A stretch of DNA of 64,000 nucleotides, from positions 1,139,501 to 1,203,500 of the forward strand of contig NC_014817.1 of assembly GCF_000175215.2 (NCBI RefSeq). The letters are read 5' to 3'. The notes beneath the pieces were generated by a model. It saw only the letters and a program-made list of their open reading frames with translations, did no database searches and was not told the origin of the DNA. The translations under genes and the position numbers were made by a program. This document shows positions 44,165 to 52,845 of this stretch, piece by piece (within the stretch, counting starts at the first letter, position 1; each line of letters begins with the position of its first letter). Source of the DNA: Asticcacaulis excentricus CB 48 (GTDB lineage: Bacteria > Pseudomonadota > Alphaproteobacteria > Caulobacterales > Caulobacteraceae).

Positions 44165-45541
44165 ATGCAGATGCATATCCCTACGGACACGCTGACCCCG
44201 GCCGCGCCGCGCAAGCGTCCCTTCTACACCCATCTCTATTTTCAGGTGCTGGTCGCCATCGCACTGGGCGCGGCCATCGGGCACTTTTACCCGCAGACCG
44301 GCGAGGCGCTGAAACCGCTGGGCGACGGCTTTATCAAGCTGGTCAAGATGATTATTTCGCCGGTCATCTTCCTGACTATCGTCACCGGTATCGCCGGTAT
44401 GGGCTCGCTGAAAGGCGTCGGCTCGGTCACGGGCAAGGCCTTTGCCTACTTCCTGACCTTTTCGACCCTGGCCCTGATCGTCGGTCTGATCGTCGCCAAT
44501 GTGGTGCAGCCCGGTCACGGCATGAATATCGACCCGGCCACCCTGCACAATGCCAAGGTGGACGAATACGCCGCCAAGGCGCACGAAACGAGCCTGATCG
44601 GCTTCGTGATGGACATTATTCCGACGACCTTCACCTCGGCCTTTGTTGAAGGCAACATCCTTCAGGTGCTGTTTATCGCCATCCTATTCGGCATTTCGCT
44701 GATCTTCGTCGGAGAGCGCGCCAAGCCGCTGGTCACCCTGCTGGAAACCGTCAGCCACGCCATTTTCAAGATGGTGTCGATCCTGATGAAGGCGGCGCCC
44801 ATCGGGGCCTTCGGGGCCTTTGCCTTCACCATCGGCAAGTATGGTATCGCCTCCATTGTCAATCTGGCGGCGTTGGTAGGTACCTTCTACGCCACCTCGG
44901 CCCTGTTCGTGATCGTCATTCTGGGCGCCGTCTGTGCCGCCAACGGGTTCTCGATCTTCAAGCTGATCGGCTATCTGAAGGCGGAGCTTCTTCTGGTGCT
45001 CGGCACCTCGTCCTCGGAATCGGCCCTGCCGAGCCTTATGGAAAAGATGGAGGCCGCGGGCTGCAAGCGGTCGGTCGTCGGCCTCGTCGTGCCGACCGGC
45101 TATTCGTTCAACCTTGATGGCACCAATATCTACATGACGCTGGCGGCCCTGTTTATTGCTCAGGCCACCAATACCCACCTGTCGCTTGAGCAACAACTGC
45201 TGCTTCTGTCGGTCGCCATGCTGTCGTCCAAGGGCGCAGCCGGGGTGACGGGCGCGGGCTTCATCACCCTGGCCGCCACCTTGTCAGTGGTGCCCACCGT
45301 GCCCATCGCCGGTATGGCCATCATTCTGGGCGTGGACCGCTTCATGTCGGAATGCCGTTCGATCACCAACTTTATCGGCAATGCGGTCGCCACGGTCGTC
45401 GTCAGCCGTTGGGAAAAGTCAGTGGATATGGACACCTTCCGCGCCGCACTCAGTGGCAAGCCCGTGATCGAGGCCGAACCGGTTACGGCCATCCACGGGG
45501 CCCCGGCCGGCGTCCAGCTCGGCGAAAAGAGCGCGGACTGA
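44165..45541 (+). CDS. dctA: C4-dicarboxylate transporter DctA (DAACS family)
   Basis: 458 residues, typical DctA length. A ribosome site GAGGAAC precedes the ATG. Family segments are YFQVLVAIALGAAIGHFYP at the N-terminus, FIKLVKMIISPVIFLTIVTGIAGM, the serine-rich re-entrant motif LLVLGTSSSESALPSL, VPTGYSFNLDGTNIYMT with the NxDGT-type motif, and SKGAAGVTGAGFI. It is an inner-membrane cation/proton symporter for succinate, fumarate and malate. The divergent DctB/DctD-like pair and the two palindromes upstream indicate inducible expression. Confidence 0.95.
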   Translation: MQMHIPTDTLTPAAPRKRPFYTHLYFQVLVAIALGAAIGHFYPQTGEALKPLGDGFIKLVKMIISPVIFLTIVTGIAGMGSLKGVGSVTGKAFAYFLTFSTLALIVGLIVANVVQPGHGMNIDPATLHNAKVDEYAAKAHETSLIGFVMDIIPTTFTSAFVEGNILQVLFIAILFGISLIFVGERAKPLVTLLETVSHAIFKMVSILMKAAPIGAFGAFAFTIGKYGIASIVNLAALVGTFYATSALFVIVILGAVCAANGFSIFKLIGYLKAELLLVLGTSSSESALPSLMEKMEAAGCKRSVVGLVVPTGYSFNLDGTNIYMTLAALFIAQATNTHLSLEQQLLLLSVAMLSSKGAAGVTGAGFITLAATLSVVPTVPIAGMAIILGVDRFMSECRSITNFIGNAVATVVVSRWEKSVDMDTFRAALSGKPVIEAEPVTAIHGAPAGVQLGEKSAD

Positions 45542-45549
45542 TCCTCTAA

Positions 45550-45605
45550 GGATGGAACCTTCCGGCCGTCTCCCGGCCGTGTCCCCCCCCCTCAAGGTTC
45601 CATCC
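45550..45605 (+). terminator. Long inverted repeat after dctA
   Basis: GGATGGAACCTT (45550-45561) pairs with AAGGTTCCATCC (45594-45605) over a loop that contains a C run. It is the first of two hairpins after dctA. Confidence 0.5.
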
Positions 45606-45610
45606 TGACT

Positions 45611-45657
45611 GACCCGTGCCGGTGTATCGGTTCGAGCCTTCGGCACGGGTCTCTTTT
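45611..45657 (+). terminator. Rho-independent terminator of dctA
   Basis: GACCCGTGCCG (45611-45621) pairs with CGGCACGGGTC (45641-45651), followed by TCTTTT. Best candidate for the transcript end. Confidence 0.7.
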
Positions 45658-45715
45658 AATCCCTTCTTTTAGATGAATGCGAGACTGCGCCGCGGTTTCG
45701 CCAACGGAGACCCTC

Positions 45716-46402
45716 ATGTCTGCGAACAGCCTCCTTTTGCCCGCCACCCTGCTTTTTGCCTCGCCGGTGGTCGCTCAGGCCGAAACGGTCAAATACTCGG
45801 CGGAAATCAAAGCGCTCAGCGACGGCATCTATCGCGGCGTCAGCCAGACCGAAGGTCGCCCACAATACACGGTGGGCGGACAGGCCGCCTATGGCAAGGT
45901 GTTTGGCGGCTTCCTGTACAAGTCGATGCGTGACCGTACGACCGGCGTCGATAACCAGACCCAGCTTCTGATCGGGTACAAGTCGAAGTGGCTGGGGAAT
46001 GACGTCACGTCCCGCGCCATCTTCAAGCAGTACAACGGCACCAAAATCGGCATTGATAACGAGTTTATGGAGTATGAGATCAATGCTGCGCGCAAGCTGA
46101 ACGCCCGCCTGACGGCCAAGCTCAATCTGGCCTATTCGCCGGACAACTATGGCAAGGCAAAGCAGGCGAGCTACGCCGAATGGGGGCTGGACTACAAGGT
46201 CACGCCGAAACTGACGCTTCAGGCGGCCAACGGCTTCCGCGACAATCGCGAGAGTGTGGACTACACCAGCTATCTGGCCGGGATGAGCTATGCGGTGACG
46301 TCGAAGTTTCTGGTCAGCCTGACCTATACCACGACGGACAAGGGCGATCTGGGGGCCAAATACGGCGATTCCACCTTCGTCACCCTGTCGAAGAAGTTCT
46401 AA
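45716..46402 (+). CDS. TorF family putative porin
   Basis: About 228 residues from ATG 45716 (MSANSLLLPATLLFASP), preceded by GGAGA; the frame extends 13 codons upstream but those precede the signal peptide. Mature protein starts near AQAETVKYSAEI. The pattern of alternating amphipathic strands (SDGIYRGVSQTEGRPQYTVGG, AYGKVFGGFLYKS, ending FVTLSKKF with terminal Phe) matches the TorF (Gcw_chp) outer-membrane family found next to transporter and two-component genes. Probably a small outer-membrane channel. It overlaps the convergent kinase gene by four bases. Confidence 0.85.
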   Translation: MSANSLLLPATLLFASPVVAQAETVKYSAEIKALSDGIYRGVSQTEGRPQYTVGGQAAYGKVFGGFLYKSMRDRTTGVDNQTQLLIGYKSKWLGNDVTSRAIFKQYNGTKIGIDNEFMEYEINAARKLNARLTAKLNLAYSPDNYGKAKQASYAEWGLDYKVTPKLTLQAANGFRDNRESVDYTSYLAGMSYAVTSKFLVSLTYTTTDKGDLGAKYGDSTFVTLSKKF

Positions 46403-47622
46403 ATTTTAGATAGACTAAAGGCGAAACGCGCACCCCTCAGGGCGTCCGGATCGCCGGGACTGAGCGGCAGCAGGCTGAGGTCTGAGCCGTGGCCCTGGAC
46501 GATCTGTCGCGCCAGACTGAGGCCCACCCCGGTGCCGGTGGCCTTGGTGGTAAAGAAGGGCATGAAGACCTGACGGCCATGTTCGGCCGGAATGTCGGGA
46601 CCGGAATCCTCGATCACAACGGTCAGGCTGCTGTCCCCGGCGGTGGCGTGCAGGCGCACTTTTGGGTCGCCGCCCTTTTCCAGTGCCGCCTGCGCCGCAT
46701 TGTTGAGCAGGTTCCCGGCGCACAGCCACATCTGATCCTCGTCCATGCGGATCAGGGCGTCTTCGGCGGGCACCTCCCATGACAGGCTGACCCCTTTGTC
46801 GCTCCATTGGGCGGTGAAGCTTTCGTGCAGCACATCCAGCCACTCCGATAGGCGCACCGCTTGCAGGCTGGGCGGTGGCAGGCGGGTCAGAGCGCGATAG
46901 GCATTGATGAAGTCGTGCAGGCCTTCGGTGCGCGCCACCACCCGCTCAAGGGCCTTTATGGCCAGTTCGCGCGATTGCGGCGTGTCATCAGCGAGCAAGT
47001 CGAGCGCGCTCTTGCTCATCGACGCGACGGGCGTCAGGGCGTTCATCAGTTCGTGGTTCAGAACGCGCAGCAGATCGCGCAGCGCCGTGGCTTCGGCGGC
47101 GCGCACATCGGCGGAAATATCAGTCAGGATGGCCAGTTGCGAGGTGCGCTCATCCTCGATCAGCTCGTTGTGCTGAACCGCAAAGGTGCGGCCTTCCCAG
47201 ACGATCTGCTGCCCCGGTGTGGATAGGTCGCCGCCGTCGCCGACAAGCGTGCGGCGCATCGCCAGAGGCAGGGCATAGGCGACGCCGAACAGTTGCCGTG
47301 CGGCGCGATTGACGGCGATGATCTGTCCGTCATCGGTTTGCAGCAAAAGCGGCGAGGGGGCCTGGTCGAGCAGAATCTGAAGGCGCCGCCGCCCCAGCTC
47401 CGCCGTGAAAATGGGCGCCGGGCTGAGACGGGCGCGCAGGCGTTCACGCGCCAGATGGAAGGCCGGGCTGTTGACGCCCGCTACGGCCAGTCCGACGGCG
47501 GCCAGCCCGCAGACCAACGCCGTGGCGTAATAGGCCTGACTAAGGGCAAGCCACAGCCCGACTCCCAGGGCGAAGACGCCGACCTGCGCGATAATGCTGA
47601 GCCATATGCGATGAGATCCCAT
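46399..47622 (-). CDS. NtrY-like sensor histidine kinase
   Basis: 407 residues. Two N-terminal transmembrane helices (about 8-50), a PAS-like domain (LLDQAPSPLLLQTDDGQIIAVN shortened: APSPLLLQTDDGQIIAVNRA), H-box LRVLNHELMNALTPVASMS with His followed by the ELMN motif of NtrY-type kinases, and HATPase motifs NNAAQAAL, DSGPDIP and GTGVGLSLARQI. The partner is the regulator three bases upstream. This kinase-regulator arrangement beside an ABC exporter of FtsX type suggests that it senses envelope stress or a toxic compound and controls the exporter. Confidence 0.88.
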   Translation of the reverse strand: MGSHRIWLSIIAQVGVFALGVGLWLALSQAYYATALVCGLAAVGLAVAGVNSPAFHLARERLRARLSPAPIFTAELGRRRLQILLDQAPSPLLLQTDDGQIIAVNRAARQLFGVAYALPLAMRRTLVGDGGDLSTPGQQIVWEGRTFAVQHNELIEDERTSQLAILTDISADVRAAEATALRDLLRVLNHELMNALTPVASMSKSALDLLADDTPQSRELAIKALERVVARTEGLHDFINAYRALTRLPPPSLQAVRLSEWLDVLHESFTAQWSDKGVSLSWEVPAEDALIRMDEDQMWLCAGNLLNNAAQAALEKGGDPKVRLHATAGDSSLTVVIEDSGPDIPAEHGRQVFMPFFTTKATGTGVGLSLARQIVQGHGSDLSLLPLSPGDPDALRGARFAFSLSKI

Positions 47623-47625
47623 GCG

Positions 47626-48198
47626 TCACAGACCGTGCTTTTCCATGCGCCGGTACAGCGCCGCCCGCGTCAGGCCGAGGTCTCTGGCGGCGTGCGAGAT
47701 ATTGAACTGATGCCGGCTGAGCGCCGCCTTGATCAATTCACGCTCCGAGCGTTCCAGATTGAGATCCTGCGGCGGCAGGTCGGCGGGCAAGCGCGGCGGC
47801 GTATCAATCGCGGCGCGCAAGGCGGCCACCAGTCGGTCATTGTTCCACGGCTTGACCACAAAATCCTGCGCCCCCAGCCGCATGGCCTGAATGGCGATGC
47901 TCATGCCCGAATGGCCGGTGACCACCACCACCGGGAGGTGCGGAGTCTTCGCAAGTTGTTCCTGTAAAAAGGCGAGCCCCGCCTCGCCCGACGTATCGCC
48001 GCGCCGATAGTTGAGGTCGAGCAGCAGCACGTCCGGGGTCTCAGCTTCGAGCAGGGCGCGCGCTTCATCCGGCGACTGGGCGGAGCGCAAGGTGAAGCCC
48101 TGCCGCGTCAGGACCAGTTCGGCCGCGGCCAGAATATCGGGGTCGTCATCAAGGAAGACGGCGCGCGTCAGAGGGGGTGTTTCGGCTTCGGAAGGCAT
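47626..48198 (-). CDS. Response regulator with Fis-type HTH and no AAA+ domain
   Basis: About 190 residues from ATG 48198 (MPSEAETPP); a longer start at 48258 would add 20 weakly supported residues. Receiver domain with FLDDDPDIL, phospho-acceptor Asp in VLLLDLNYRRGD, TGH and VKPW, then a C-terminal Fis HTH (FNISHAARDLGLTRAALYRRMEKHGL shortened: AARDLGLTRAALYRRM). It looks like an NtrC-type protein without the sigma54 ATPase, so it should act as a classical activator or repressor. Divergent from the exporter operon, with 117 AT-rich bases between. Confidence 0.88.
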   Translation of the reverse strand: MPSEAETPPLTRAVFLDDDPDILAAAELVLTRQGFTLRSAQSPDEARALLEAETPDVLLLDLNYRRGDTSGEAGLAFLQEQLAKTPHLPVVVVTGHSGMSIAIQAMRLGAQDFVVKPWNNDRLVAALRAAIDTPPRLPADLPPQDLNLERSERELIKAALSRHQFNISHAARDLGLTRAALYRRMEKHGL

Positions 48199-48315
48199 GT
48201 TCGGATTCGGACACCTGCGGGGCAATTTCAATCCTGATTTGAGGGCAAAAATCGACAAAAAGCAAGAAAAATGAATTATTTATATGAATTGAAAACTCTG
48301 TGTTAGCGTTTTAAC

Positions 48316-49614
48316 ATGCCCGATAACGTCCTTTCTTCCCCCACCGCCATGGACCGCAAGCGCGCCAAGCCCTGGTATCGCCGCCGTCCGTTTCAGATCA
48401 CCGCCGCCACCGTCGTCATTGCCACGGCGGGTCTAGCCTTTTACCTGACCCTGCCGCAGGCGGGCACGGTGACGGTTGAGGCGGGTACCCTCGAAACGGG
48501 GCAGGTGGTGCGCGCCCCCTATCAGGACTATGTGCCGCTTCGCGCCGAAGCCGTGCCGCTCGATACGGTCTATATCACGGCGGCGACCGCCGGTCGCGTG
48601 CAGGCCGTGGCGGTCAGCGACGGCGACCGCGTGAGCAAGGGGCAGGCGCTGGTCTATCTGGTCAATCCGGCCCTGACGCTGGATGTTTCGGGGCGCGAGG
48701 CCGATATTTCGGCGCGGCTGGCCGACAATGCCAATCAGTTGATGGCGCTGAAAACGGCGCAGGAAAACCGCGAACAGGCGCTGGCCGATGCCGCCTATGC
48801 CCTCAGCCGTGCCGAGCAGGAATATCAGAAGCGTCAGACTCTGCTCGACAAGGGGTTTATCAACGCGGCAGCGGTTAAGCCCTATGCCGATGAGGTCGCC
48901 TATCAGCGTCAGCGCGTGGCGGCATTGAAGACCGCCCAGACGCCCGACGCGCAATTCTATGCCGGTCAGCGCCGTCAGGTGCAGGACAACGCGCAGGACC
49001 TGCGCCGCAATCTGGGTGAGGTGCGTCGCGGCCTGGACGCGCTGACCATCGCTGCCCCCGCTGCGGGCCGCCTGACCGCCTTCAGCCTCAAGCCGGGGCA
49101 GGCGGTGAAGGAGGGCGACGCGGTGGCACAGGTCGATTCCGAAGGCAGCTATAAGCTGCGCGCCGAGGTCGATGAATTCTACCTGCAACGCCTGTCCGAA
49201 GGGCAGAAGGCCGAAGCCAGCCTGCACGGTCAGACGGTCAGCGTCGCCGTCTCGAAAGTCTTCCCGCAGGTGACCAATGGCCGCGTGGTGGCCGAATTGC
49301 AGTTTGTCACGCCGCCACCCGCCGATCTCAAACGCGGCGAAACCGTCGATATCCGCCTGAGGCTGGGTCAGACGACGCCGGCCATTCTGGCTCCGTCGGG
49401 TAGCTGGCTGGCGGAATCCGGCGGGGCGTGGGTGTTTGTGCTCAACGCGAAGGGCGATCAGGCCAGCCGCCGCGCCGTCACGGTGGGCCGCCGCAACCCC
49501 GAACAGGTCGAAATCCTCAGCGGCCTCAAACCCGGCGAACGCATCGTTACTGCCGGGGTCTCCAACCTGCGCAATGCGCAATATCTCCACATCAAATCGG
49601 ATTCGAATTCATGA
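48316..49614 (+). CDS. HlyD/MacA-type periplasmic adaptor of an ABC exporter
   Basis: 432 residues. A single N-terminal membrane helix (about 27-47) anchors it; a lipoyl/barrel-sandwich domain (VYITAATAGRVQAVAVSDGDRVSKGQALVYL shortened: AGRVQAVAVSDGDRVSKGQ), an alpha-helical hairpin rich in Gln/Ala (about 135-220), a second lipoyl half (IAAPAAGRLTAFSLKPGQAVKEGD shortened: APAAGRLTAFSLKPGQAV) and a beta-barrel (VDIRLRLGQ) follow. Membrane-fusion protein linking the ABC permease to an outer-membrane channel. Its stop overlaps the ATPase start (ATGA). Confidence 0.88.
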   Translation: MPDNVLSSPTAMDRKRAKPWYRRRPFQITAATVVIATAGLAFYLTLPQAGTVTVEAGTLETGQVVRAPYQDYVPLRAEAVPLDTVYITAATAGRVQAVAVSDGDRVSKGQALVYLVNPALTLDVSGREADISARLADNANQLMALKTAQENREQALADAAYALSRAEQEYQKRQTLLDKGFINAAAVKPYADEVAYQRQRVAALKTAQTPDAQFYAGQRRQVQDNAQDLRRNLGEVRRGLDALTIAAPAAGRLTAFSLKPGQAVKEGDAVAQVDSEGSYKLRAEVDEFYLQRLSEGQKAEASLHGQTVSVAVSKVFPQVTNGRVVAELQFVTPPPADLKRGETVDIRLRLGQTTPAILAPSGSWLAESGGAWVFVLNAKGDQASRRAVTVGRRNPEQVEILSGLKPGERIVTAGVSNLRNAQYLHIKSDSNS

Positions 49615-50291
49615 TTGAGCTTCAAAACGTCTCCCGCCTGTACCGGTCCGATGAGATCGAAACCACGGCCCTGCACAATATCAACCTGACCATCCGTCAG
49701 GGCGAATTCGTCGCCATTATGGGGCCGTCGGGCTGCGGAAAATCGACCCTGCTCAATACGCTGGGCACCATCGACCGCCCGACCTCCGGTGCCTATCTGT
49801 TCAATGGGGTCGATCTGGCCAAACTCAGTGAAGCGAAGCTGGCGCAGCACCGCGCCCGCCATCTCGGCTTCATTTTTCAGAGCTTCAATCTGGTCGATGA
49901 CCTGACCATCTATGAGAATATCGAGCTGGGCCTGCTCTATCGTCAGGGGCAGAAGGGCTCGCGCCGTCAGGCCATAGAAACGGCCATGGACCGCGTCGGC
50001 ATCGCCCATCGCGCCCGCCACTTCCCGCATCAGTTATCGGGCGGTCAGCAGCAGCGCGCCGCCATTGCGCGCGCCATTGTCGGCAATCCCGACCTGATCC
50101 TGGCCGACGAACCGACGGGGAACCTCGATACCGAAAACGGGGCGCAGGTCATGGATATCCTCAAGGGGCTGAATGCCTCCGGAGCGACTATCATCATGGT
50201 CACCCACTCGCCCAGCCACGCCGATCAGGCCAGCCGTCGCGTCGATATTCTCGACGGGCAACTTGTGGCCTCCGTCGCTCAAATGCTTTAA
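49611..50291 (+). CDS. ABC exporter ATPase (MacB/LolD type)
   Basis: 226 residues, starting at the ATG that overlaps the adaptor stop by four bases. Walker A GPSGCGKS (38-45), Q-loop IFQSFNLVDDL, signature LSGGQQQRAAIARAI, Walker B LILADEPTGNLD, and H-loop VTHSPSHAD are all intact. The LSGGQQQR form and GNLD tail place it in the MacB/LolD/FtsE group of mechanotransmission exporters. It is separated from the permease by the 46-bp repeat. Confidence 0.93.
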   Translation: MIELQNVSRLYRSDEIETTALHNINLTIRQGEFVAIMGPSGCGKSTLLNTLGTIDRPTSGAYLFNGVDLAKLSEAKLAQHRARHLGFIFQSFNLVDDLTIYENIELGLLYRQGQKGSRRQAIETAMDRVGIAHRARHFPHQLSGGQQQRAAIARAIVGNPDLILADEPTGNLDTENGAQVMDILKGLNASGATIIMVTHSPSHADQASRRVDILDGQLVASVAQML

Positions 50292-50297
50292 GTTTTA

Positions 50298-50343
50298 ACG
50301 CACTTTTAGTCCGAAAAGTGCGTCCCACTTTTCGGAAAGTGCT
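50298..50343 (+). repeat. 46-bp palindromic intergenic repeat, copy 2
   Basis: Same element as at 278-323, differing at two of 46 positions (AAT to AGT in the first loop, CAC to CCC in the middle). It ends 12 bases before the permease start codon. Its overlapping inverted repeats allow alternative hairpins. Confidence 0.75.
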
Positions 50344-50355
50344 TGGGAGTTTCCC

Positions 50356-52806
50356 ATGTTACGCTCTGTCCTAATCGCCTTCTGGCGCTCCTTCACCCGG
50401 CATCCCCTCTATGGCGGCCTCAACCTTCTGGGCCTCAGCCTCGGCATCGCCGTCTTTATCGCGCTCAGCCTGCTGGTGCGCTTTGAAACCGGCTATGAGA
50501 GCTGGAGCCCCGAACGCGCCAAAATCTATACCGTAGGCACCCGCTACTTTTTCCCCGGCATGACCGATGAGGTGCGTATCGGGGCCATGGGCGGCCTGAC
50601 CGAAGAACTAAAGGCCAGCTATCCGCAGTTGGTCACGGTGCGCGACTGGTCCAACCCGGTCACGGTGCACAAGGGGTCGGAGGTCTATGCCGAGCAGATC
50701 GAGCTGGTCGATCCGGAGTTCCTGAGCTTTTTCGGCGTTCCCATGCGCGAAGGCGACGCGGCCAGCGCGCTGAATGATCCCGGTAGCGTGGTCATCAGCG
50801 AGGAAAAGGCACGCAAATATTTCGGTACGGCGGACGCGGTGGGCAAGACCCTGACGCTCAGCGACGCCGAGGGGCGCAAACCCTATGTGGTCAGCGCTGT
50901 TATGCGCGACCTGCCGAAAAATGCCGATCTGAAGCTGGGCCTGATGCGGCGCATCACACCGCAGCGCACGGCGATGGAGACCAGCACCTGGCATCACTGG
51001 GGCTCGGTGCAACTTATGGCCTTCCTCAAATTCAAGGAACCGGCTGAGGCGCGCGCCTTACAGGCCCAGATGGACGCCTTTACCGACCGTCAAGTGGGCG
51101 ACAGCTTCGGGCCCGGCACCAAGGGCAGCAGCCTTATGAAGCTGGTGCTGGTGCCGCTGGCCGACATGCACCTGATTGACCCCAAGCAGAAGGCGGCCAT
51201 CGTCACGCTGGGTCTGGTCGGTGTGGTGGCGCTGGGGCTGGCCCTGATCAACTACGTCAATCTGGCCACGGCGCGGGCCGGCCTGCGGGCGCGTGAAGTG
51301 GCGGTGCGCAAGACTCTGGGGGCGCGTCCTTCGGCTCTGCGTCTGCAATTTCTGGGGGAGGCTCTGCTGACCCTGCTGGTGGCCTTCATTGTGGGCCTGT
51401 CTTTGGTGGAACTGACTCTGCCGCTGATCAATGCCGCCGGGGGGCTGTCGCTGTCGCTCGACTACGTGAAGGACGGGGCGTGGCTGGCCGGGCTTCTGGG
51501 CGTGGTGCTGCTGGCCGGTCTGGTTGCGGCGCTCTATCCGGCCTTTGCTCTTTCGGCCTTCAAACCGGCGCAGGTGCTGGCGTCGAGCCGCACGCCTGCG
51601 GGCGGGCGTCTGGGGATGCGCCTGCGTGAAGGCCTCGTCATCCTGCAATTCGCGGCGGTGGTGATGGCCTTTACCCTGATGCTCGGCTTCATCAAACAGA
51701 TCGAGCATATTCAGTCGGCCGATCTCGGTTTCAAACGCGATGGCCTGCTGCTGGTCAATTCGATCCGCGACGTCAATATCAATGCCGCACAGCGCGAGGG
51801 CTTTCAGGCTGCGGTGCGCGCCCTGCCCAATGTCACGGCGGTCACCCTTGCCAATGCCATTCCCGGCGATCAGAGTAATGTCAACAACTCCAATATCGTC
51901 CTGCCGGGGCGGCGCGACAAGCTGACCGAATCGCCGACGGTCAACTGGTCCGTGGTCGGGCCGGGCTATTTCGAGCTGATCGGTATCAAACTGGTGGCCG
52001 GGCGCTATTTTGATCCGCGCTTTGCCGAGGATCAGATCTGGGAAGAGAACGAGTCTGAGGCCGACGCTAAAAGGCTCACCAATGTCATCGTCAGCCGGTT
52101 AACCGTGCAGCGGCTGGGCCTTAAGTCGCCACAGGCCGCTGTGGGTCAGACGGCGCGCTTTGCCGATCATTCCGTGCGTATCGTCGGTGTGGTCGAAGAC
52201 GCCCGCTTCTATCATCCGTCTGAGCCCATCCCGGCCAAGCTGTACATGTTCGATGCCCATGTCTCTTACAATCCGGTCGGCTTTGTCCGCTATGCGGGCG
52301 TCAGCGAAAGCGTGATGCGCGAACGCCTGCGCAAGGCGTGGCGTCAGATCGCGCCGGACGTGCCGTTCGAAGTCACCTCCGCCTATGAGAACCTCGACAA
52401 GTATTATAAGCCCGAACGCGACCGCTCCAACTTGTTCGGGGTAGGGGCCGGGGTGGCGGCTCTGATCGGCTGTATCGGACTCTATGGTATGGCGGCGTTC
52501 AATACGTCGCGTCGGGCCCGCGAGATTGGTCTACGCAAGGTGCTGGGGGCGTCGCGCGGGCAGGTGGTGCGGCTCCTGACGCTGCAATTCCTGCGCCCCG
52601 TGCTGATCGCCAGTGTCATTGCCTGGCCTCTGGCGTGGTTGGCTCTGGGGCAGTGGCTGTCGCAGTTCGACGACGCCATCGGCATCAGCCCGCTCTTCTT
52701 CCTTATCGCCACAGCGGCGGCTCTGGCCATTGCGCTAGGGACGGTGGGGGGACTGGCACTCAGCAGCGCTTCGACCGAGCCGGGCAAGGCCCTGCGGCAC
52801 CAATAA
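50356..52806 (+). CDS. FtsX/MacB-type ABC exporter permease
   Basis: 816 residues with two MacB_PCD-plus-FtsX repeats: an N-terminal helix (GGLNLLGLSLGIAVFIALSLLV shortened: LNLLGLSLGIAVF), a large periplasmic domain, three helices (LGLVGVVALGLALINYVNLATARAG shortened), then VREVAVRKTLGA-like (AREVAVRKTLGARPSALRLQFL shortened: REVAVRKTLGA), a second periplasmic domain and a final helix set (ARREIGLRKVLGASRGQVV form: REIGLRKVLGA). The ATPase is a separate gene. Fits duplicated permeases that export peptides or lipophilic toxins via mechanotransmission. The kinase-regulator pair is divergent from this operon. Confidence 0.9.
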   Translation: MLRSVLIAFWRSFTRHPLYGGLNLLGLSLGIAVFIALSLLVRFETGYESWSPERAKIYTVGTRYFFPGMTDEVRIGAMGGLTEELKASYPQLVTVRDWSNPVTVHKGSEVYAEQIELVDPEFLSFFGVPMREGDAASALNDPGSVVISEEKARKYFGTADAVGKTLTLSDAEGRKPYVVSAVMRDLPKNADLKLGLMRRITPQRTAMETSTWHHWGSVQLMAFLKFKEPAEARALQAQMDAFTDRQVGDSFGPGTKGSSLMKLVLVPLADMHLIDPKQKAAIVTLGLVGVVALGLALINYVNLATARAGLRAREVAVRKTLGARPSALRLQFLGEALLTLLVAFIVGLSLVELTLPLINAAGGLSLSLDYVKDGAWLAGLLGVVLLAGLVAALYPAFALSAFKPAQVLASSRTPAGGRLGMRLREGLVILQFAAVVMAFTLMLGFIKQIEHIQSADLGFKRDGLLLVNSIRDVNINAAQREGFQAAVRALPNVTAVTLANAIPGDQSNVNNSNIVLPGRRDKLTESPTVNWSVVGPGYFELIGIKLVAGRYFDPRFAEDQIWEENESEADAKRLTNVIVSRLTVQRLGLKSPQAAVGQTARFADHSVRIVGVVEDARFYHPSEPIPAKLYMFDAHVSYNPVGFVRYAGVSESVMRERLRKAWRQIAPDVPFEVTSAYENLDKYYKPERDRSNLFGVGAGVAALIGCIGLYGMAAFNTSRRAREIGLRKVLGASRGQVVRLLTLQFLRPVLIASVIAWPLAWLALGQWLSQFDDAIGISPLFFLIATAAALAIALGTVGGLALSSASTEPGKALRHQ

Positions 52807-52812
52807 GAAGAA

Positions 52813-52845
52813 GGCCCGCTCCCCAACAGAGCGGGCCGTTTTTTT
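52813..52845 (+). terminator. Rho-independent terminator of the ABC exporter operon
   Basis: GGCCCGCTC (52813-52821) pairs with GAGCGGGCC (52829-52837), then G and seven T residues. The T run reaches the stop codon of the convergent MFS gene. Confidence 0.88.
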
